Below are positions 9,021 through 13,029 of a DNA stretch of 13,029 bases, in pieces (positions within the stretch are counted from its first letter, which is position 1; each line of letters opens with the position of its first letter). The DNA is from Aquisalimonas sp. (GTDB taxonomy: Bacteria > Pseudomonadota > Gammaproteobacteria > Nitrococcales > Aquisalimonadaceae): contig SLMR01000289.1 of assembly GCA_007133445.1 (NCBI GenBank), positions 1-13,029 on the forward strand, given 5' to 3'. The notes under the pieces are model-generated. The model was given only the letters and a program-made list of their open reading frames with translations. It was not told the DNA's origin and did not search any database. The position numbers and the translations under genes were made by a program.

Positions 9021-9620
9021 ATGCCTGCCGACTCGCAGCCGGAGATCTACCTGGCCTCGCACTCCCCGCGGCGGCGTGAGCTGCTGGGCCAGATCGCCCT
9101 GCCGTTCAAACCCCTGGACGTCAGCGTGGACGAGCGCTGGGACGAGGACGACAGCCCGGAGGTGTTCGTGATCCGGGTGGCGCTGGAGAAAGCGCGCGCG
9201 GGCTGGGCGCAGGTGGCGGATTCCAGTCCCCTGCCGACGCTCGGCGCCGACACCGTGGTGGTCCAGGATGGCCGGGTGCTGGGCAAACCCCAGGATCGCG
9301 AGGATGCCCTGGCCATGCTGCGGTCACTGTCCGGCACCGAACACCGCGTCCTCACGGGCGTCGCGCTGGTGGATGACCGCGAATCCACGCGCCTGAGCGT
9401 GAACCGGGTACAGTTCCGGGAACTCAGCGACTACGAACTCGAGCGCTACTGGGAGTCGGGCGAACCGAAGGGCAAGGCCGGCGCCTATGCCATCCAGGGT
9501 CTGGGTGGCGTGTTCGCCGAGCATCTGGAAGGCAGTTATTCCGGCGTCATGGGCCTGCCCCTGTTCGAGACCACCGACCTGCTGGACGAATTCGGTATCG
9601 ACTACCGGCGGCACTGGTAA
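9021..9620 (+). CDS. maf: Maf-family nucleoside triphosphate pyrophosphatase (YhdE type, dTTP/UTP)
   Basis: House-cleaning enzyme that hydrolyses non-canonical or excess nucleotides, likely dTTP, UTP and modified pyrimidine forms, to monophosphates. The 199-residue product has the Maf signature LASHSPRRRELL (11-22). GADTVV carries D77, the likely catalytic base. GKP follows at 88-90, then GKAGAYAIQG with the Gln typical of the dTTP/UTP subgroup, and EGSYSGVMGLPL. Its place directly before rng, as in the E. coli mreBCD-yhdE-rng-yhdP block, supports the YhdE assignment over the YceF type. ATG 9021 is chosen because GAGGTG lies seven bases upstream and the length is then normal. It starts 55 bases after rlmH and ends four bases before rng. 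Confidence 0.94.
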   Translation: MPADSQPEIYLASHSPRRRELLGQIALPFKPLDVSVDERWDEDDSPEVFVIRVALEKARAGWAQVADSSPLPTLGADTVVVQDGRVLGKPQDREDALAMLRSLSGTEHRVLTGVALVDDRESTRLSVNRVQFRELSDYELERYWESGEPKGKAGAYAIQGLGGVFAEHLEGSYSGVMGLPLFETTDLLDEFGIDYRRHW

Positions 9621-9624
9621 CCCC

Positions 9625-11100
9625 ATGGGTCAGGAAATACTGATGAACTGCACGCCGCAGGAGACCCGTGTGGCGGTGGTCGAGAACGGCGTGCTCCAGG
9701 AAATCGCCGTGGAGCGGACCCGGCGGCGGGGGTTGGTGGGCAATATCTACAAGGGCCGGGTGCAACGGGTGTTGCCCGGCATGCAGGCCGCGTTCGTGGA
9801 GATCGGCCTGGAGCGCACCGCCTTTCTGCACGCCTCGGACGTGGCCGTGGCCCCGGACAGCGAAACCGGCGAGACGCGACCGCGGCGGCCAGTTCCGGAT
9901 GTTCAGGAACTGCTGCGCGAGGGCCAGGAGGTCATCGTCCAGGTGATCAAGGACCCCATCGGCAGCAAGGGTGCGCGGCTGACCACCCATCTGACGATCC
10001 CGTCGCGCCACCTGGTCCTGCTGCCGCGCAGCCGGAACCTGGGCGTGTCGGCCCGGATCGAGGATGCCGGCGAGCGCGAACGCCTGCGGGTCATCGGCCA
10101 GCGGTTCCTGGATGAAGGTGACGAGGGCGGGTACATCATTCGTACCGCCGCCGAGGGGGCCGGCGAGGCCGCCCTGGAGGCAGATCGGCGGTTCCTGTGC
10201 AAGCTCTGGGAGACGGTGGCCGCCAACGCCCGCGAGGCCAGGGCAGGGACCCTGGTGCACGAGGATCTGCCGCTGGTGCTGCGCGCGCTACGCGACACCA
10301 TGAGCAGCGAGGTGGAGCGCATCCGGATCGACTCGCGGGAAAACCACACCCGGGTACAGGGGTTCTGCGAGCAGTTCTTCCCGGAGATGAGCACGCGGGT
10401 GGAAGCCTATCCGGGCGAACGCCCGCTGTTCGACTTCTACGGTGTCGAGGAGGAACTGCACCGGGCCTTGTCCCGCAAGGTGGAACTCAAGTCCGGCGGC
10501 TATCTGATGATCGACCAGACCGAGGCCATGACCACGGTGGACGTGAACACGGGTGGCTACGTGGGTCGGCGCAACCTGGAAGAGACCATCTTCAAGACGA
10601 ACCTGGAGGCGACACAGGCCCTGGCCCGGCAGGTGCGCCTCCGGAATCTGGGCGGCATCATCATCATCGACTTCATCGACATGCAGGAACCGGAGCACAG
10701 GCGCCAGGTCCTGCGCGCGCTGGAGAAGAGCCTGGAGAAGGATCACGCCAAGACCCAGATCAGCGGCGTCTCGGCCCTGGGTCTGGTGGAGATGACCCGC
10801 AAGCGCACCCGTGAGTCCCTGGAACAGGTACTGTGTGCGCCGTGTCCCACCTGTGACGGCCGCGGCTTCATCAAGACGCCTGAGACCATGTGCTATGAGA
10901 TCTTCCGGGAACTTATCCGCGAGGCGCGGCAGTTCGAGGCGGATCAGCTGCTGGTGATCGCCGCCCGACCGGTGGTGGATCTGATGCTTGAGGACGAGAG
11001 TCGTAGCGTGGCCGAACTCGAGGAGTTCATCGGCCGCCCCATCACGTTCCAGGCCGAGCCACTCTACGCCCAGGACCAATACGACATTGTTCTGATGTAA
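9625..11100 (+). CDS. rng: Ribonuclease G
   Basis: Single-strand endoribonuclease of the RNase E/G family, which matures the 5' end of 16S rRNA and degrades some mRNAs in the cytoplasm. The 491 residues match E. coli RNase G (489); the long C-terminal scaffold of RNase E is absent. An S1 domain spans about 38-125 (GNIYKGRVQRVLPGMQAAFVEIG). Catalytic magnesium ligands are D306 (TVDVNTGG) and D349 (IIIIDFIDM), 43 apart as in RNase E (D303, D346). The zinc-link CPTC (C407, C410) follows, then the small domain to PLYAQDQYDIVLM. The ATG is four bases after maf with a poor Shine-Dalgarno, so coupling to maf is likely; ATG 9643 is an alternative. Confidence 0.97.
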   Translation: MGQEILMNCTPQETRVAVVENGVLQEIAVERTRRRGLVGNIYKGRVQRVLPGMQAAFVEIGLERTAFLHASDVAVAPDSETGETRPRRPVPDVQELLREGQEVIVQVIKDPIGSKGARLTTHLTIPSRHLVLLPRSRNLGVSARIEDAGERERLRVIGQRFLDEGDEGGYIIRTAAEGAGEAALEADRRFLCKLWETVAANAREARAGTLVHEDLPLVLRALRDTMSSEVERIRIDSRENHTRVQGFCEQFFPEMSTRVEAYPGERPLFDFYGVEEELHRALSRKVELKSGGYLMIDQTEAMTTVDVNTGGYVGRRNLEETIFKTNLEATQALARQVRLRNLGGIIIIDFIDMQEPEHRRQVLRALEKSLEKDHAKTQISGVSALGLVEMTRKRTRESLEQVLCAPCPTCDGRGFIKTPETMCYEIFRELIREARQFEADQLLVIAARPVVDLMLEDESRSVAELEEFIGRPITFQAEPLYAQDQYDIVLM

Positions 11101-11220
11101 TCTGCAGTCAACGGGGCGCGCATGGGCGCGGCCCGCGAGCACCCCGCAGCATCACACCATGTGCGACGACCATCACCCTGAATCCTGCCGGTGGGCTCAC
11201 GGCCCGCACGGACTGCACGC

Positions 11221-11236
11221 CCCGGATAACTCCGGG
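11221..11236. repeat. Small hairpin just upstream of yhdP
   Basis: CCCGGA (11221-11226) and TCCGGG (11231-11236) pair perfectly around the loop TAAC. The stem ends 11 bases before GTG 11248, so it could fold against the ribosome binding region. No T-run follows. The 147-base gap between rng and yhdP is the widest among the plus-strand genes; apart from this stem and a short CGCGC/GCGCG repeat near 11117-11130 I see nothing definite in it. Confidence 0.4.
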
Positions 11237-11247
11237 CGGTGGCTGTC

Positions 11248-13029
11248 GTGACTGTGCTGCGCACACTCACCCGGCTAATGCTTGGAACTCTGGCGGTCGC
11301 CATCGTGCTGGTGGCCATCGCTCTGTCACTGGTCCGCCTCGGTGTCCATTACCTGCCGGAGTATCGGGCTCAGGTGGAGGAGCGCCTGGGAGATGCTATC
11401 GGTCAGACGATCCGTATCGAGTCCCTGGAAGCCGCCTGGGCCTGGCGTGATCTGCGCGTGGTGCTTGAGGGCGTCTACCTGGGAGAGGACGAGGACGGTC
11501 TGGAGCTGCCGCGCCTGGAGCTCAACCTCGACCTGTACGCCACGTTCCGGGACCGCGAGCCACGCCTGCGCGATCTGGTGCTGGCGGAGCCCGTGCTGAC
11601 GGTGCAGCGGGACAGCGACGGCGTCTGGAGCGTGGTGGGGTTGGGTGAGCCGCGTATTGAGGGGCTGGAGGAGCTGGACCTGCTCATGCGTCAGCCGGGG
11701 CGGCTACGGATTCAGGACGCCCGCATGGATGTGCTGGATCAGGTGCATGAGCAGCGCTACCGGTTCCGGGCCATCAACGCCTTCGTGGACGAGGATGACG
11801 GCTGGCGGCACCTCGCAGGCACCGGCGAATTACCGGAGGACTGGGGCGGTAGCGCGCAGTTCGTCGCGCGGTGGCCGCGGGATGCCGGTCAGCCCGTCAC
11901 CGAAGGGCCGCTCACCATCTATGCCGCCGCCGAGAATGGCCAGGCCGAGATCATGGAGCGGCTGCTGGGACGACCGGATGCACCGCCCTACGTTTCCCTG
12001 GCCGGGTCGCTGGAGGTGTGGGCGGAGTTCCCGCAGGGGTTGCCGCAGCTGGATGGCCGCGAGCGGCGGGGTGACCTGAGCGTGCGGGCCCGCACCGGGT
12101 CCGGGAGGCTGCCCTATCTGTTCCGGGAGCCGATCCCGTTCCAGGAGCTGGACGCCAGTGGCGAATGGCGGTTCGATACCAATGGCTGGACAGTCAACGT
12201 GCCGCGCACCCGGGTCGACAACGAGGACGGCGAGGTGCGCGCCCGGGTACGGGTGGACCAGGCGCCGGAGCAGCCGCCGTTCCTGGATGTCCGGGCTAAT
12301 GTCGATGGCCGCGCCGGGAATGCGGTCAACACCTCGCGGTACCTTCCGGTGGGCATCATGTTTCCCGCGCTGGTGGACTGGCTGGATGAGGCCATTGTCT
12401 CCGGAACGGCGGCCAGCGCGGACGTGGTCTTCCACGGTCGGGCGGACGCGTTCCCCTTCGATGACGGCACCGGGGAGTTCGACGTCCGTGCCGATGTCAG
12501 TGATGTGACGCTGGCTTATCAGCCGGACTGGCCGCCGCTCACGGCCATGGACGGACAACTGCACTTCCAGGGCCGCTCCATGCGCATTGAGGCCGACCGG
12601 GCAGAGATCAGCGGTGCCACGGTGCAGCGCGCCACAGCCGAGATCCCCGATCTGCAGAACAGTCCGCTGCGGGTGACGGGCCAGGTTCGCGGCCCCGGTG
12701 ATGCGTACCTGGATTTCCTGCGCACCATGCCGCTTGCCGACGACATGCTGGAGGCGCCGCTGGAACCGCTGCAGCTGGACGGCGAACACCAGCTGGATCT
12801 GAGCCTCAGCATCCCGTTCGACGACGACCCGGTGGCCGTGGATGGCCGTGTGGTCCTGGAGGACGGGAGGTTGCGGCTGCGTGAGCCGGCACTGGAGATC
12901 GAGGCCTTGCAGGGTGAGGTCGGATTCGACCGTCGCGGCATTACGGCCGACGGCGTCACCGGCCGTTTCCTCGGTGGTCCGCTGGAGCTGGCTCTGCAGA
13001 CCGGCGGAGCGGAGGGCGAGGAGCCCCGC
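11248..13029 (+). CDS. yhdP: YhdP-family AsmA-like envelope protein, first 594 residues (cut by right edge)
   Basis: Inner-membrane anchored AsmA-like protein with a very large periplasmic part. With TamB and YdbH, YhdP is thought to carry phospholipids between inner and outer membranes. I translated the frame codon by codon from 11248 to the edge and found no stop. A transmembrane helix spans about residues 10-30 (LMLGTLAVAIVLVAIALSLV). It is followed by repeated beta-rich stretches, and by YLPVGIMFPALVDWLDEAIV (from Y365) and FPFDDGTGEFDVRADVSDVTL, which are typical of the family (DUF3971/YhdP). E. coli YhdP has 1266 residues, so about half is seen. The start is uncertain: GTG 11239, 11248 and 11254 and ATG 11278 are in frame after a TAA at 11227. 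The order rng-yhdP is conserved. Confidence 0.9.
   Translation, partial: MTVLRTLTRLMLGTLAVAIVLVAIALSLVRLGVHYLPEYRAQVEERLGDAIGQTIRIESLEAAWAWRDLRVVLEGVYLGEDEDGLELPRLELNLDLYATFRDREPRLRDLVLAEPVLTVQRDSDGVWSVVGLGEPRIEGLEELDLLMRQPGRLRIQDARMDVLDQVHEQRYRFRAINAFVDEDDGWRHLAGTGELPEDWGGSAQFVARWPRDAGQPVTEGPLTIYAAAENGQAEIMERLLGRPDAPPYVSLAGSLEVWAEFPQGLPQLDGRERRGDLSVRARTGSGRLPYLFREPIPFQELDASGEWRFDTNGWTVNVPRTRVDNEDGEVRARVRVDQAPEQPPFLDVRANVDGRAGNAVNTSRYLPVGIMFPALVDWLDEAIVSGTAASADVVFHGRADAFPFDDGTGEFDVRADVSDVTLAYQPDWPPLTAMDGQLHFQGRSMRIEADRAEISGATVQRATAEIPDLQNSPLRVTGQVRGPGDAYLDFLRTMPLADDMLEAPLEPLQLDGEHQLDLSLSIPFDDDPVAVDGRVVLEDGRLRLREPALEIEALQGEVGFDRRGITADGVTGRFLGGPLELALQTGGAEGEEPR

Noticed and set aside
9487..9624. 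Upstream extension of the rng frame into maf
   Set aside because: It reads maf coding sequence out of frame. MGQEILMN from 9625 aligns directly with the RNase G N-terminus.
11282..12079. Two plus-strand open frames (11282-11599 and 11645-12079)
   Set aside because: They are out of frame with the uninterrupted YhdP reading frame, which has a membrane helix and family motifs; they are its shadows.

Overview
This window is an ordinary, densely coded piece of a GC-rich (roughly two-thirds G+C by eye) gammaproteobacterial chromosome. Lipopolysaccharide genes (lpxH, lptE), a YhdP-type AsmA-like protein, and the conserved run leuS-lptE-holA-...-nadD-rsfS-rlmH all point to a Gram-negative gammaproteobacterium. 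The GC content, the 818-residue LeuRS and the acidic proteins would suit the Ectothiorhodospiraceae or relatives, but that placement is inference from general appearance, not from a search. I see no mobile element, CRISPR array, tRNA, rRNA or defence system.

Left part (1-1326). The 5' end of cysS runs off the left edge on the minus strand. It diverges from lpxH (lipid A synthesis) across 212 bases that carry a plausible promoter for each direction. Between lpxH and the next, convergent gene lie 267 noncoding bases with two near-perfect palindromic hairpins sharing the 12-mer CGCATGGATGCG.

Middle (1327-2031). A zinc-ribbon protein of the YbeL/DUF1451 type is on the minus strand, divergent from leuS as ybeL is in E. 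coli. The gap between them holds a 30-base inverted repeat and a clear TATAAT box for leuS.

Right part (2032-13029). Ten plus-strand genes follow: leuS, lptE, holA, proA, nadD, rsfS, rlmH, maf, rng and yhdP (cut by the right edge). Gaps up to rng are 2-55 bases, so most of this is probably one transcription unit. It mixes translation (leuS, rsfS, rlmH), outer-membrane biogenesis (lptE, yhdP), replication (holA), proline and NAD synthesis (proA, nadD), nucleotide sanitation (maf) and RNA processing (rng). It joins two blocks that are separate in E. coli: the leuS-rlmH block, and the maf-rng-yhdP block that there lies next to mreBCD. No mrdA or rodA follows rlmH here.

No new system is evident. 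The points most worth a second look are: rsfS has a strong Shine-Dalgarno sequence but no ATG, GTG or TTG at the matching place (an AUC is there instead); LeuRS lacks the leucine-specific domain found in E. coli; the twin palindromes after lpxH; and the inverted repeat upstream of the zinc-ribbon gene.
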